Below, piece by piece: positions 18,225-27,568 of a stretch of DNA of 64,000 nt (positions are counted from its first letter, which is position 1; each line of letters begins with the position of its first letter). Where the stretch lies: positions 124,001-188,000 of the forward strand of contig NZ_JACXAF010000008.1 of the NCBI RefSeq assembly GCF_014773395.1, in the 5' to 3' direction. Position numbers and translations under genes: made by a program. This stretch comes from Neiella litorisoli (GTDB taxonomy: Bacteria > Pseudomonadota > Gammaproteobacteria > Enterobacterales > Neiellaceae). The notes under the pieces were generated by a model. The model did not search any database. It was given only the letters and a program-made list of their open reading frames with translations, and was not told the origin of the DNA.

Positions 18225-18800
18225 GTGAAAACAAAGCTTTTTGCCATCATCATGGCACTACTGTTCGCCCCGCAAGCTTGGTCCTTGCCGGAATTAAACC
18301 AAGCCACTTTGCAGTCAGTGCTGGATCTGATGGCCGATATGAACCAGCTTGCCGAGCAACACCCAGAATGGGATAGCGAGGAAAGCCAGGCTGACTTTTT
18401 TGCCGATGATGGCTCAGGTTTTATCGCTCACCTTAAACGCGTTGGCGCCTATGACAGCGTCAACAAAATTGCCGTGAAACACGGTTTTGACGACATTCAA
18501 CAAGGTTTTGGTACCTTCCGACGCGCTGCTCTGGCAGGCATGAGCTTGCAGTTTGAAGCGGTAGGAATGGACTTTGCTGAGTTTCAACAGTCGCTCAAAC
18601 AACGCCTTGATATGATGAAACAAAATGGCGCCAGCGCTGAGATGTTGGCAGAGCAAGAAGCGCAACTGGCTGAGTTTGGTGCAATTGCAACGGCCTTAGA
18701 GCAAGTGCCTGCAGCCGATAAAGAACAAATGATGCAACACATTCAATGGTTCTTTAGTCAACTCGAAGCCGCAGGATTAGCCGGCGATCTCGGTCAATAA
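18225..18800 (+). CDS. Small exported protein of unknown function
   Basis: A 191-aa protein with a GTG start at 18225 preceded by AAGGAAG, followed by a clean signal peptide (KTKLFAIIMALLFAPQAWS) and cleavage before LPELNQ. The mature part is acidic and predicted mostly helical, with many Gln, Met and Glu residues (QLAEQHPEWDSEES, KQRLDMMKQNGASAEMLAE). I do not recognise a family. A longer frame from 18126 would bury the signal peptide and is rejected. It is convergent with the chemotaxis receptor. Confidence 0.75.
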   Translation: MKTKLFAIIMALLFAPQAWSLPELNQATLQSVLDLMADMNQLAEQHPEWDSEESQADFFADDGSGFIAHLKRVGAYDSVNKIAVKHGFDDIQQGFGTFRRAALAGMSLQFEAVGMDFAEFQQSLKQRLDMMKQNGASAEMLAEQEAQLAEFGAIATALEQVPAADKEQMMQHIQWFFSQLEAAGLAGDLGQ

Positions 18801-18826
18801 CGTCAGTCATTCGGGCCTTGCCGAGA

Positions 18827-18858
18827 TTGCGTCAGGTCGACACGTCGTCCTGACGCAA
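18827..18858. terminator. Hairpin between convergent genes
   Basis: Ten-base perfect stem TTGCGTCAGG/CCTGACGCAA (18827-18836 and 18849-18858) with an inner CGAC/GTCG stem, placed four bases from the stop of the chemotaxis receptor and 26 bases from that of the small exported protein. There is no T-run, so it may act as a bidirectional barrier or mRNA 3'-end stabiliser. Confidence 0.55.
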
Positions 18859-18862
18859 CCTG

Positions 18863-20980
18863 CTACTTGGCCTTAAACTTGGCCAGCTGAGCGTCCAGCT
18901 CAACCACCACGTCATGCATCAGATGACTAATATCCTCAACCTTGCCGGCCATCGCGGCAATTTCCCGACCTGAGTCACCAATTGCCGAGACATTGCGGTT
19001 AATGTCTTCAGTGACATGACTTTGCTCTTCAGCCGCAGTCGCGACTTGCGCCGCATTGTCATTAATGCCGGCAATCATGCCGGTCATTTGCTCCATGCCT
19101 TGATAGCTGCGCTCGGTTTCTTCAACCGTCACAATGACTCGGTCTTTACCACGGTTAATTTGCTCAACTGTTTTAGTGACTTCCTGTTGTAACCCCTGAA
19201 TCAGATTATTGATTTCCTCAGTCGAATCCTGGGTTCGTCCAGCTAAGTTACGCACTTCATCGGCAACCACGGCAAATCCCCGACCTTGTTCCCCGGCTCG
19301 AGCGGCCTCAATGGCTGCATTCAGCGCCAGCAAATTAGTTTGCTCGGCAATGCCACGAATGGTATCGAGGATCCCTGAAATCTCACTACTGCGCTCGGCA
19401 ACCTGAGAAATACGCACGCCCGCTTCGTCCATGTCATCTGATACCGCTTTGATTTCATTCACCGTTTGGGCAAACGAAGCGTGGGTTTGTTCGAGCACAC
19501 TGCCGGCGCTGTTGGATTCATCCGAGGTGCTTTGGGCCAACGCGGAAACTTCCTGCGCGGTGGTCGACATTTCGTGAACGGCTGCGGCAACCGTTTCCGT
19601 ATCGGAAAACTGCTGTTGCGCAGCAGTACTGGATGATTTGGCTGAACTGGCTAACTCAGCAGACTGCTGGCGGAGGTTTTCCGCATGACGTTGCATCGCC
19701 ACAATCATATCGCGCAGCTTGCCGGTAAAGGCATTGAAACCGGCAGCCATATCAATCAGTTCTTTGTGCTGCTCAATATCCAGCGTTAGGGTCAGATCGC
19801 CTTCAGCGCCCGATAAGTAGGTAAAACGGCGACTCATCGCCGACAACGGGCGGATAAAACTATTGATAATAAAGGCCACCAAAGCCACTGCCAGTGCAGT
19901 ACTGACGACGGTGAAAATCACCATTTTCCACATGGTGCTGTCAAACGCATTGGAGAGTTGTTGTTGAAACGACAAGGACTGTTGCAGCGCAATGTTTTTG
20001 TCGAGGCGGAACACCAGCTGCCAGTTCGAATCGGCACCATCCACTTCGATTGACGCCGTGGTGATGTAAAAATCAGCTGTTTCAATTAATCCGTTGCTGC
20101 CGCCAGCAAGCGCCTCGGCTAGTGTGGCATCAGTATCTTTAAGTTGTTTGCCAAGGGCATCAGGGTAACGACTAGAGGCCGCTAATAACTGCATGCCGCT
20201 GATCAGCATCATATCGCCCTGACCGTTCATCAGCTCCCCGGCAACGTCGCTGATACGCTGCTGAATGACCGGTAAGTTAATGTCGACGCCGACCAGACCA
20301 CGGAACTTGCCATCAGCAATCACCGGCCACGACAGAGACGTCATTAACTCTTCTAAGCCCGGCGAGATCTCATACAAATAGGGCTCGAGCAAACAAGGTT
20401 TGAGGGTGTCATAGCTGCACAAATACCACTCCGATTCACGAATCCCGAGTTCATCTCGCTCCGCCAAGTATTTTTCATTTGGGTCATCAACCGCTTCATA
20501 AACCAATTGATTGCCGTCACGGTACCAATAGACCTCCAGTGCCCCATCACGACTGCTATGGGCCGGCTGATTGACGTTGGCAAAATCGCGACTGTCATAA
20601 CCGTTCGGCTCAAACTGGGCGTAGATGGAGCTGACCCCCGTATGCGCCGACAACACGTATTCGGTGATTGATTTAACTTGTTGCCGCGGCAGCGGCTCGC
20701 CACCGGCATGGCTCGACGTGCGACTCAACACGGTAGCGACAGTTTTCGGAATATCAAAAGAGCGATTGATATAGCCTGCGACCTCTTCGGCCGCACCAAG
20801 AGTGGCATAGCGCATGGTGCTAATCACCTGCGTCTCCATGGTCTCAGCCGCAGCAGCACTGGACTCCTCGCCAGTCGCTTGCAATGACTGATACACCATC
20901 ACCCCCAAGATCCCCTGCGTTAACAGCAAGATAAGTGAAATCATTAACAATAATTTGCGGCGAAGCGACCAAGCTGCCAT
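18863..20980 (-). CDS. Methyl-accepting chemotaxis protein
   Basis: Transmembrane chemoreceptor, 705 aa. Transmembrane helix 1 ([19 protein letters not shown]) is followed by a periplasmic ligand domain of about 300 residues resembling double Cache ([19 protein letters not shown] is typical). A second helix ([19 protein letters not shown]) leads into HAMP and a long cytoplasmic coiled coil. The highly conserved tip is present ([20 protein letters not shown], then [19 protein letters not shown]). No C-terminal CheR-tether pentapeptide is seen. ATG at 20980 has GGAGAAGG upstream; the frame from 21010 adds ten residues and is less likely. The ligand is unknown. Confidence 0.92.
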   Translation of the reverse strand: MAAWSLRRKLLLMISLILLLTQGILGVMVYQSLQATGEESSAAAAETMETQVISTMRYATLGAAEEVAGYINRSFDIPKTVATVLSRTSSHAGGEPLPRQQVKSITEYVLSAHTGVSSIYAQFEPNGYDSRDFANVNQPAHSSRDGALEVYWYRDGNQLVYEAVDDPNEKYLAERDELGIRESEWYLCSYDTLKPCLLEPYLYEISPGLEELMTSLSWPVIADGKFRGLVGVDINLPVIQQRISDVAGELMNGQGDMMLISGMQLLAASSRYPDALGKQLKDTDATLAEALAGGSNGLIETADFYITTASIEVDGADSNWQLVFRLDKNIALQQSLSFQQQLSNAFDSTMWKMVIFTVVSTALAVALVAFIINSFIRPLSAMSRRFTYLSGAEGDLTLTLDIEQHKELIDMAAGFNAFTGKLRDMIVAMQRHAENLRQQSAELASSAKSSSTAAQQQFSDTETVAAAVHEMSTTAQEVSALAQSTSDESNSAGSVLEQTHASFAQTVNEIKAVSDDMDEAGVRISQVAERSSEISGILDTIRGIAEQTNLLALNAAIEAARAGEQGRGFAVVADEVRNLAGRTQDSTEEINNLIQGLQQEVTKTVEQINRGKDRVIVTVEETERSYQGMEQMTGMIAGINDNAAQVATAAEEQSHVTEDINRNVSAIGDSGREIAAMAGKVEDISHLMHDVVVELDAQLAKFKAK

Positions 20981-21167
20981 AACCTTCTCCAAGTCGAGGC
21001 GACCAAACAATCGATGCTGAATCCGAAACCGGTACGATGGTTATCGCCCGAGAATTCAACCACTAACATCAATTGAGCTTAGTCAGAACAACGAAAAGGC
21101 GCTACAACTCACGCCGCAGCGCTGCTAAACTATCGCTCCTTTGCCAGTCTGACGAGATTTTGTTGCC

Positions 21168-22880
21168 ATGCGCACCAGTCAATATCTGTTATCTACTTTA
21201 AAAGAAACGCCTGCCGATGCAGAGGTGATCAGCCACCAGCTGATGCTGCGCGCGGGTATGATCCGAAAAGTTGCTGCCGGCCTGTATAACTGGCTGCCAA
21301 GCGGTTTGCGCGTGTTGCGCAAAGTCGAACAAGTGGTTCGCGAAGAAATGAATCGTGCCGGTGCTGTTGAAGTACTGATGCCGGTTGTGCAACCAGCAGA
21401 CCTGTGGGAAGAATCAGGTCGCTGGGAAGATTACGGCCCAGAGTTATGCCGTTTGAAAGACCGTCATGAACGACCATTTGTCCTCGGTCCTACGCACGAG
21501 GAAGTGATCACGGCGTTGGTTCGCAACGAAGTAGCTAGTTACAAACAGTTGCCACTGAATCTGTACCAAATCCAAACCAAGTTCCGCGATGAAATTCGCC
21601 CTCGTTTCGGCGTCATGCGTGGTCGTGAATTCACCATGAAGGATGCTTACTCGTTTCACCTGAGCCAAGAATGTTTGGAGCAAACCTATCAAACCATGTT
21701 TGATGCCTACTGCCGGATCTTCGAGCGCTTAGGTTTGGATTACCGTCCGGTTATTGCTGACACCGGCTCGATTGGCGGCAGCGCGAGCCATGAATTCCAC
21801 GTCTTGGCTGATAGCGGTGAAGACGATATCGCATTTTCAACTGGCTCAGATTACGCCGCCAACGTTGAAATGGCCGAAGCGGTTTGCTCGCAGCAACGCC
21901 CAGAAGCAAGCGAAGCCTTAACCGAGTTTGATACGCCAAACGCCAAGACCATTGCCGATCTCACCGAACAATTTGGTATTGCTGCTGAAAACAGCATCAA
22001 GACGTTGATTGTCAAGGCTGCTGAAGACAGTGAACACGAGTTGGTGGCATTGCTGGTTCGTGGCGATCATGAGCTCAATGAAATCAAAGCTGAAAAACTG
22101 GCGGCTGTTGCAACGCCGTTGCAATTTGCATCCGATGAAGAAATCAAAGCTGCCGTTGGCGCCCTTCCCGGCTCACTCGGCCCAGTGAAACTGTCCTTGC
22201 CACTATTTGCTGACCGTGCTGTTGCTGCCATGGCCGATTTTGTTGCCGGCGCTAACGTTGATGGTAAACACTATAAGGGCATCAATTGGGGCCGTGATGT
22301 AGCCGAGCCTGAAGTCGCAGATTTGCGCAATGTTCAAGCTGGCGATCCAAGCCCATGTGGTCAAGGTGAGCTGGACATCAAACGTGGCATCGAAGTGGGT
22401 CATATTTTCCAGTTGGGTGATAAGTACTCACAAGCGATGAATGCGGGTGTCTTAGGTGAAACCGGCAAGCATCAAATCATGACGATGGGCTGTTACGGTA
22501 TTGGTGTATCGCGCATTGTGGCTGCAGCCATTGAGCAAAACCACGACGATCGCGGCATTATCTGGCCTGACGCTTTGGCGCCATTCCAAGTGGTGATCAT
22601 TCCAATGAACATGCACAAATCACATCGAGTAAAAGAAGTCGCCGATAAGCTTTATGCGGATCTGCAAGCGGCGGGCATTGATGTGTTGTTTGATGACCGT
22701 AAAGAGCGTCCGGGCGTGATGTTCAATGACATGGAATTAATTGGTATTCCTCACACTATCATCATTGGTGAACGCGGCTTGGATAAGCAAGTGGTGGAGT
22801 ATAAAAACCGCCGCGACGGCGAGAAGCAAGAAGTCGCCATCGACGGCGCCATTGCCCATATCAAGTCTGCGCTGTCTTAA
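21168..22880 (+). CDS. proS: Prolyl-tRNA synthetase (bacterial type)
   Basis: Class II aminoacyl-tRNA synthetase that charges tRNA-Pro, 570 aa, the usual bacterial length. Motifs: N-terminus [15 protein letters not shown], motif 1 region ([22 protein letters not shown]), motif 2 ([26 protein letters not shown]), an inserted editing (YbaK-like) domain between about 225 and 400, motif 3 ([17 protein letters not shown]) and an anticodon-binding C-terminal domain. The gene is single, with a strong terminator directly after it. Confidence 0.97.
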   Translation: MRTSQYLLSTLKETPADAEVISHQLMLRAGMIRKVAAGLYNWLPSGLRVLRKVEQVVREEMNRAGAVEVLMPVVQPADLWEESGRWEDYGPELCRLKDRHERPFVLGPTHEEVITALVRNEVASYKQLPLNLYQIQTKFRDEIRPRFGVMRGREFTMKDAYSFHLSQECLEQTYQTMFDAYCRIFERLGLDYRPVIADTGSIGGSASHEFHVLADSGEDDIAFSTGSDYAANVEMAEAVCSQQRPEASEALTEFDTPNAKTIADLTEQFGIAAENSIKTLIVKAAEDSEHELVALLVRGDHELNEIKAEKLAAVATPLQFASDEEIKAAVGALPGSLGPVKLSLPLFADRAVAAMADFVAGANVDGKHYKGINWGRDVAEPEVADLRNVQAGDPSPCGQGELDIKRGIEVGHIFQLGDKYSQAMNAGVLGETGKHQIMTMGCYGIGVSRIVAAAIEQNHDDRGIIWPDALAPFQVVIIPMNMHKSHRVKEVADKLYADLQAAGIDVLFDDRKERPGVMFNDMELIGIPHTIIIGERGLDKQVVEYKNRRDGEKQEVAIDGAIAHIKSALS

Positions 22881-22906
22881 TCAACTGCTAGAGACTGCAA
22901 TAGCTA

Positions 22907-22930
22907 ACGCCACCTTCGGGTGGCGTTTTT
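22907..22930 (+). terminator. Rho-independent terminator of proS
   Basis: Stem ACGCCACC/GGTGGCGT with a TTCG tetraloop followed by TTTT, 26 bases after the proS stop. The UUCG loop is exceptionally stable. Confidence 0.92.
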
Positions 22931-22964
22931 GTTTGCTTAGGCTCAATGATTATTTTGAGCGGAG

Positions 22965-23170
22965 CTGCATCAAGCTGCTCATATCAAAGACGCCGTGAAA
23001 TCATCCATGATGGCTCCACTGCAGCCTCCCTGCTGCAGAGGCTTTGATATGAGCAACTTGATTCCGCTTTGGTTAGCTCTGGCGCAGCGATTGCTCTGGA
23101 AATGTACGAAGAACTGTCAAAAGTGGCTTGGAATTGGTGGCGTCGAGCTTCTGTCGCAGGGATGCGACAG
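22965..23170. repeat. Structured repeat copy 1 (diverged 3' half)
   Basis: First of three direct copies. The conserved part (about 22965-23100) contains a 21-bp inverted repeat with one mismatch (arms 22969-22989 and 23042-23062, ATCAAGCTGCTCATATCAAAG and its near complement) that encloses an inner CTGCAG...CTGCAG hairpin (23019-23038). After 23100 the sequence departs from copies 2 and 3 but still ends in a small hairpin, CTGTCGCA/TGCGACAG (23151-23170). A possible ATG with AGAGG upstream lies in the right arm. Confidence 0.85.
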
Positions 23171-23270
23171 TAGAGCCTATAGGGACATATTTACGGCGTC
23201 TCGACGAAATCAATTGCAAGCTGCTTGTCTGGCGACCTCGGTTATTGTCCGATAAATCATTACGCCTCAG

Positions 23271-23528
23271 CTGCATCAAGCTGCTCATATCAAAGACGCC
23301 GCGAAATCATCCTTGATGGCTCCACTGCAGCCTCCCTGCTGCAGAGGCTTTGATATGAGCAACTTGATTCCGCTTTGGTTAGCTTCGGCGCGGCGATTGC
23401 TCTGGAAACAGTCGAAGCAGAGTCGTAAAGCGGGTGAAACCTTGAGTCAGCAAGCGTCTGCCGTAGGGAGCGGCAGTCGAGCGGCCATGGATGGCTTCAC
23501 CGCGTCTTGCTGAATTAAGGTTTTACCC
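23271..23528. repeat. Structured repeat copy 2
   Basis: Nearly full-length copy of about 258 bases. The long hairpin arms are at 23277-23295 and 23348-23366; a second hairpin, CTGCCGT/GCGGCAG, is at 23458-23476 near the end. It ends in a TTTTACCC stretch. Differences from copy 3 are scattered point changes, one of which turns a C-G pair of the small hairpin into U-G, keeping the fold. Confidence 0.88.
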
Positions 23529-23589
23529 CGCATTGATACACAGTTCAGAGAACGAATCCGACAGCGATTTTCAAAACTTGTATCAATAG

Positions 23590-23847
23590 CTACATCAAGC
23601 TGCTCATATCAAAGACGCCGTGAAATCATCCATGATGGCTCCACTGCAGCCTCCCTGCTGCAGAGGCTTTGATATGAGCAACTTGATTCCGCTTTGGTTA
23701 GCTTCGGCGCGGCGATTTATCTGGAAACATTCGAAGCAGCGTCGTAAAGCGGGTGAAACCTTGAGTCAGCAAGCGTCTGCCGCAGGAAGCGGCAGTCGAG
23801 CGGCCATGGATGGCTTCACCGCGTCTTGCTGAATTAAGGTTTTACCC
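23590..23847. repeat. Structured repeat copy 3
   Basis: Third copy of about 258 bases, highly similar to copy 2. Long hairpin arms at 23596-23614 and 23667-23685, small hairpin CTGCCGC/GCGGCAG at 23777-23795, ending TTTTACCC. Copies 2 and 3 are separated by 61 bases that hold an 8-base inverted repeat (TTGATACA...TGTATCAA). Confidence 0.88.
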
Positions 23848-23862
23848 GATTTATTGGAAGAA

Positions 23863-23936
23863 GGCATACCGTTCGTCCTGAACATCGCCGCTCCTGTGCA
23901 TCCATGCACTCGCGGCATACCGTTCATCCTGAACAT
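23863..23936. repeat. 23-base direct repeat pair next to the receptor terminator
   Basis: GGCATACCGTTCGTCCTGAA at 23863 and a copy with one change at 23914, each about 23 bases. Between them is a small palindrome GTGCAT/ATGCAC. It looks like another family of short interspersed repeat, immediately downstream of the first receptor gene's terminator. Confidence 0.7.
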
Positions 23937-23962
23937 AAAAAAGGCCGCTGTTTCCAGCGGCC
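23937..23962 (-). terminator. Terminator of TonB-dependent receptor 1
   Basis: Stem GGCCGCTG/CAGCGGCC (23943-23950 and 23955-23962) with loop TTTC, followed on the minus strand by six T (23937-23942). It begins 26 bases after the receptor stop. Confidence 0.92.
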
Positions 23963-23988
23963 AACTTAAAGGAAGTGCATGTTTCCTA

Positions 23989-26943
23989 TTAGAACTTGTA
24001 GCTAGCACCAATGGCGTAGCGAGCAGAGCCCTGAGTCGCACTCAGCATTTGCTCTTTGTAGCGCCCATGAATGCGTTGCTCTTCTTCCAGTACGTTCAAA
24101 CCTTCGAAGAAAATACTCAACTGGTCATTCACTTCATAGCTCACGCTCACGTCCAACTGACCGTAAGACTCTGTGAACTGAGGTGCTGGACCACCCGCTT
24201 CCGCTTGACCTGTTCCTGACAAGAAATCATCACGCCAGTTGTAAGCCGCTCGAGCTTGCAAGCCATCTTTGTCATAGAACACAGAGAAGTTTGCAGAGTC
24301 ACTCAAACCAGGCAGAGCGAACTGTTCAGTGGTGGTTTCAACATCGTACTCGGTGTCACCGCTGACGAAGGTCGCATTCGCTTGGAAACCGAAACCAGTG
24401 TCCCAGAACCAGTGCTGCCATGCGATTTCCCAACCGTGAGTGCGGAGATCTTCAACGTTATTCGGGCGATTAACCAACCAAGTCACGACTGGATCATCGT
24501 CACTTTGACGGATTACCGTGTTGTCACCCACTTGCTCACCATAGCCATTGTCAATCAACCACTGGAACACGTTTTCATCAGTTGCTGGCACACCATCGGC
24601 CGCCAATTGTGAGCGAGCCAACTCAGCGCGAGGACCAACATACGGGTCGCGTAGACCGTCGTACTGCACTTCGCTGATGGTGGTTTGCAGGAAGTTTTCT
24701 ACGTCTTTGTTAAACCAACCTGCAGACACATAACTTGCTTCGTCGTAGTAGTACTCAAGCGACAAATCAATGTTATCGGAGCTGAATGGCTCCAGCCCTG
24801 GGTTACCAGAGAAGCCAGTGCGCGAGCCAGGCTTAGGCTGATTAGTTAACGAGTTGGTTGCCTTCATTTGACCCAGCGTTGGGCGAGTAATGGTTTTGCT
24901 CAAAGAAACACGGGCAATTAAATCGTCAACGATTTCCAGATTGATATCTAAGTTCGGTAAGAACTCGCTGTAATCACTGGTTTCGCGGGTGTAAGTCTGT
25001 TCTTCAGACTTCTGAGTGAACCACTCTTGGCCAGAAATCCACTGGAGTTCTTCGGCAACTGTTTGCAAGCTGCTGGCAGTCACATCAGTTTTTTCGTAAC
25101 GGCCACCGAGCAGCACATTCAATGGCATTTCCATCAGTTCAGTTTCAACACTCAGCTGAATGTAGGCACTGGTGGTTTCTTCTTGCACCTTATGGTCGTC
25201 TTGCCAAGGGGCAGCAACATATTGCACGCCAAACAAGTCCTCAGCTTTCGCCATCGAGGTTTTTTGATTGTAGGTGTAGTAGTAAGGAATACGGATATCT
25301 TTACCACCACCAGAGAAGTCACCTAAGAAGTCTTTGCCAAGCAGCACCAACTCCATGTCTTCTTCCCAAATACCTAGGTTAGCAGGGTCGTACCAACCGG
25401 CACTTTGCTGGTCATAGCTACCCCAAGCGCGAGTTTCCATATCGGTATAAGCCATACCAAATTCGATGGTATCGACAATACCCGGAATATCGATGAAGTA
25501 ACTGCCGTCGAACTGATACTGAGTTAAGTCAGTTTCATTCTTCGCAGCCACCATACCCGCGAACAGTGAGTTGTAGTGCTCAGGTAGCAGGTTGACATCA
25601 GTACCAGGCACAGGATTGGTGAACACCGCGTCGAGCGTTGGGATCTCAGTGCTTGACGCATCATAGGTCTTGGTGTCGAAGTTGAAACCGCCTTTAATGA
25701 AGAAAGTACGGTTAGTGCCGTTGCTCAGCGCTCCATTAGACTCTGCAGAAGAATCATGGGCATCAAAGCTGAGCGCCAAATCATCATTGACCTGCCAATC
25801 GATATTCAGGCCCAGCGATTTGTTCTCGTTCTCTGATGCTTCCATGCTCATGGTACCGGAGTAGTCGCCACCAAATTCAGTGACCACATCAAAGGTGCCG
25901 TTCTCATCAACATGAGCGGTGTCAACACTGTTATAGCCTTGGAACCAAAGGCCGAAGCTATCAACATAGCTTTCGTCTTCCAGCTTGGAGTAGGTGTAAT
26001 CAGTGGTGATCACCAAGTTATCCATTGGCGCATATTGGAACACGACTTGAGCGTTATAACGCTCACGTTCAACATCGGTTGAGCTAAAGCCCATGTTACG
26101 GGCATAGAAGTAGTTGCCATGAGGGTTTTGGTTGTCATCAACCAACTCACCTGAGGCCGTTTTGTTTTCGAGCCAAGTAGCAAATGCGGAATCTTCAGTA
26201 TTGAACTGGCGCCAGCCATCGATACCTGCTTTGGTGATGGTGCTGTCGCGTTTTTTGTAAGAAGCAGAAACACCGATACCAATAGTGTCGTCCATGAAGG
26301 TGTTGCTGAAGATGCCGGAAACTTCTGGTGTGTAATCATCGCCGCTACCATCAACGCTATCGTCAACGCTGGTATCGTGATGCACTTTACCGGTTACCGT
26401 GGCAACCATGCCATCATTGTCAAATGGGCGGGCGGTGCGGATATCAATGGTGGCACCAATACCGCCTGAAGGCAGATCGGCTCGACCAGTTTTGGAAACA
26501 GCTACTTCAGACACGCTTTCCGAGGCGATGTTGGCAAAGTCGAATGAACGAGTCGACTCACTGGCAGTGCCAGATGTCGGCATGGTACGGCCGTTGAACA
26601 AGACTAAGTTGAAGTCAGGGCCAAAACCACGAACAGTCACCTTGCTACCTTCACCGTTAACACGGTCAATGGACACGCCAGTGATACGCTGTAGCGATTC
26701 TGCCAGGTTAGTATCTGGGAACTTACCAATATCCTCTGCCGAAATAGCATCAACTACACCAGCTGAGGTACGCTTTAAATCCATCGCTTTGGCTTGCGAG
26801 CTGCGAATACCGGTAACCTGAATTACTTCGGTATCGTCCGCAGGAATTTCATCGGCGGCTTGAGCCGGAATCAATGCCGCAGCACCGAGCACCAAAGACA
26901 AACTGGCTGCCAGTTTTGTTTTAGTGAACATTGTGTGTTTCAT
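23989..26943 (-). CDS. TonB-dependent receptor (carbohydrate-type) 1
   Basis: Outer-membrane, TonB-energised transporter of 984 aa. Signal peptide (MKHTMFTKTKLAASLSLVLG..PAQAA), TonB box region DDTEVIQVTGIRSS, a plug domain with FPDTNLAESLQRITGVSIDR and the signature VTVRGFGPDFNLVLFNGR, and a long beta-barrel ending RYAIGASYKF with the terminal aromatic residue needed for assembly. The plug signature and length are those of the Xanthomonas/Caulobacter (CUT-type) group used for oligosaccharide uptake; the substrate cannot be told. GGAG lies upstream of the ATG. LacI-type palindromes sit about 115 and 450 bases upstream. Closely related to the receptor at 27569. Confidence 0.95.
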   Translation of the reverse strand: MKHTMFTKTKLAASLSLVLGAAALIPAQAADEIPADDTEVIQVTGIRSSQAKAMDLKRTSAGVVDAISAEDIGKFPDTNLAESLQRITGVSIDRVNGEGSKVTVRGFGPDFNLVLFNGRTMPTSGTASESTRSFDFANIASESVSEVAVSKTGRADLPSGGIGATIDIRTARPFDNDGMVATVTGKVHHDTSVDDSVDGSGDDYTPEVSGIFSNTFMDDTIGIGVSASYKKRDSTITKAGIDGWRQFNTEDSAFATWLENKTASGELVDDNQNPHGNYFYARNMGFSSTDVERERYNAQVVFQYAPMDNLVITTDYTYSKLEDESYVDSFGLWFQGYNSVDTAHVDENGTFDVVTEFGGDYSGTMSMEASENENKSLGLNIDWQVNDDLALSFDAHDSSAESNGALSNGTNRTFFIKGGFNFDTKTYDASSTEIPTLDAVFTNPVPGTDVNLLPEHYNSLFAGMVAAKNETDLTQYQFDGSYFIDIPGIVDTIEFGMAYTDMETRAWGSYDQQSAGWYDPANLGIWEEDMELVLLGKDFLGDFSGGGKDIRIPYYYTYNQKTSMAKAEDLFGVQYVAAPWQDDHKVQEETTSAYIQLSVETELMEMPLNVLLGGRYEKTDVTASSLQTVAEELQWISGQEWFTQKSEEQTYTRETSDYSEFLPNLDINLEIVDDLIARVSLSKTITRPTLGQMKATNSLTNQPKPGSRTGFSGNPGLEPFSSDNIDLSLEYYYDEASYVSAGWFNKDVENFLQTTISEVQYDGLRDPYVGPRAELARSQLAADGVPATDENVFQWLIDNGYGEQVGDNTVIRQSDDDPVVTWLVNRPNNVEDLRTHGWEIAWQHWFWDTGFGFQANATFVSGDTEYDVETTTEQFALPGLSDSANFSVFYDKDGLQARAAYNWRDDFLSGTGQAEAGGPAPQFTESYGQLDVSVSYEVNDQLSIFFEGLNVLEEEQRIHGRYKEQMLSATQGSARYAIGASYKF

Positions 26944-27052
26944 GAACTGTCTCCGTATAGACTTAATTATTCACGAGTAGCGCAATCACTCATGATTTAT
27001 AACGGGTGAAAAACCATACTGCCCATGTGAACGCATTTACTTAGCGTGTAAC

Positions 27053-27071
27053 CGCTTACGTAAGCGCTTTC
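27053..27071. promoter_or_regulatory. LacI-type operator-like palindrome, proximal to receptor 1
   Basis: Perfect 14-base palindrome CGCTTACGTAAGCG (27053-27066) overlapping GTAAGCGCTTTC (27060-27071), an AAGCGCTT core of the type bound by LacI-family repressors. It is about 115 bases upstream of the receptor start. Confidence 0.65.
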
Positions 27072-27388
27072 ATGATGAATTAAGTTTAATCCGCTACCCG
27101 CGAACAAATCAATGTTGTGTCCCTTTCCCAGATCACAAAAACAACATGTGCAACACAAGATACCAATTGCGCCATTACAACCAGCCACAATTAATCATTA
27201 ATGCTTTAACCAAAATTAAATAAGCAACTGTTAAATAACAATTAAAATTCATACCCCAATCGATAAACAAACGATTCCGAGGATACATTTCAGATCTGCT
27301 GGAGACCGCCAAATGGCCCAAATAGAGCATAAGCTCCGATTTTTTATGTCATAAATGAGAGCTGGATCGACAAACCAAACAACCCAAT

Positions 27389-27400
27389 GTAAGCGCTTAC
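27389..27400. promoter_or_regulatory. LacI-type operator-like palindrome, distal to receptor 1
   Basis: Perfect 12-base palindrome GTAAGCGCTTAC with the central CG typical of LacI-family operators, 329 bases from the proximal site. Confidence 0.65.
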
Positions 27401-27517
27401 CCAATTTTTCATTACACGTTCAAGTGTAAGACCTAACATAAGCTTTAAGTGAGTTGGCATCACAATGACCAACTCCGCCTTGCGACAAGTGTTATCACAG
27501 TGACAAACAGCAACGAC

Positions 27518-27543
27518 AAAAAAGCCGCTGTTTACAGCGGCTT
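27518..27543 (-). terminator. Terminator of TonB-dependent receptor 2
   Basis: Stem AAGCCGCTG/CAGCGGCTT (27522-27530 and 27535-27543) with loop TTTA and a T-run on the minus strand. It is almost the same hairpin as that of receptor 1, with a compensatory base-pair change at the foot. Confidence 0.9.
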
Positions 27544-27568
27544 CAAACAGTCCAATTAGCCTTCTTGG

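Larger units (their letters stand above)
26944..27517. other. Regulatory intergenic region of receptor 1
   Basis: No gene seen. The region contains two LacI-type operator-like palindromes (see separate entries) and AT-rich sequence expected to hold the promoter of receptor 1 on the minus strand. A -10-like TATAAA is present on the minus strand about 50 bases before the ATG, without a good -35 partner. Confidence 0.6.

Noticed and set aside
22965-23847. CRISPR array
   Set aside because: Repeat units are about 135-258 bases with large internal hairpins and only three copies; no short repeats with uniform unique spacers and no cas genes.
26944-27190. CRP site upstream of receptor 1
   Set aside because: TGTGAACGCATTTACT has one half-site only; not enough to claim a site.
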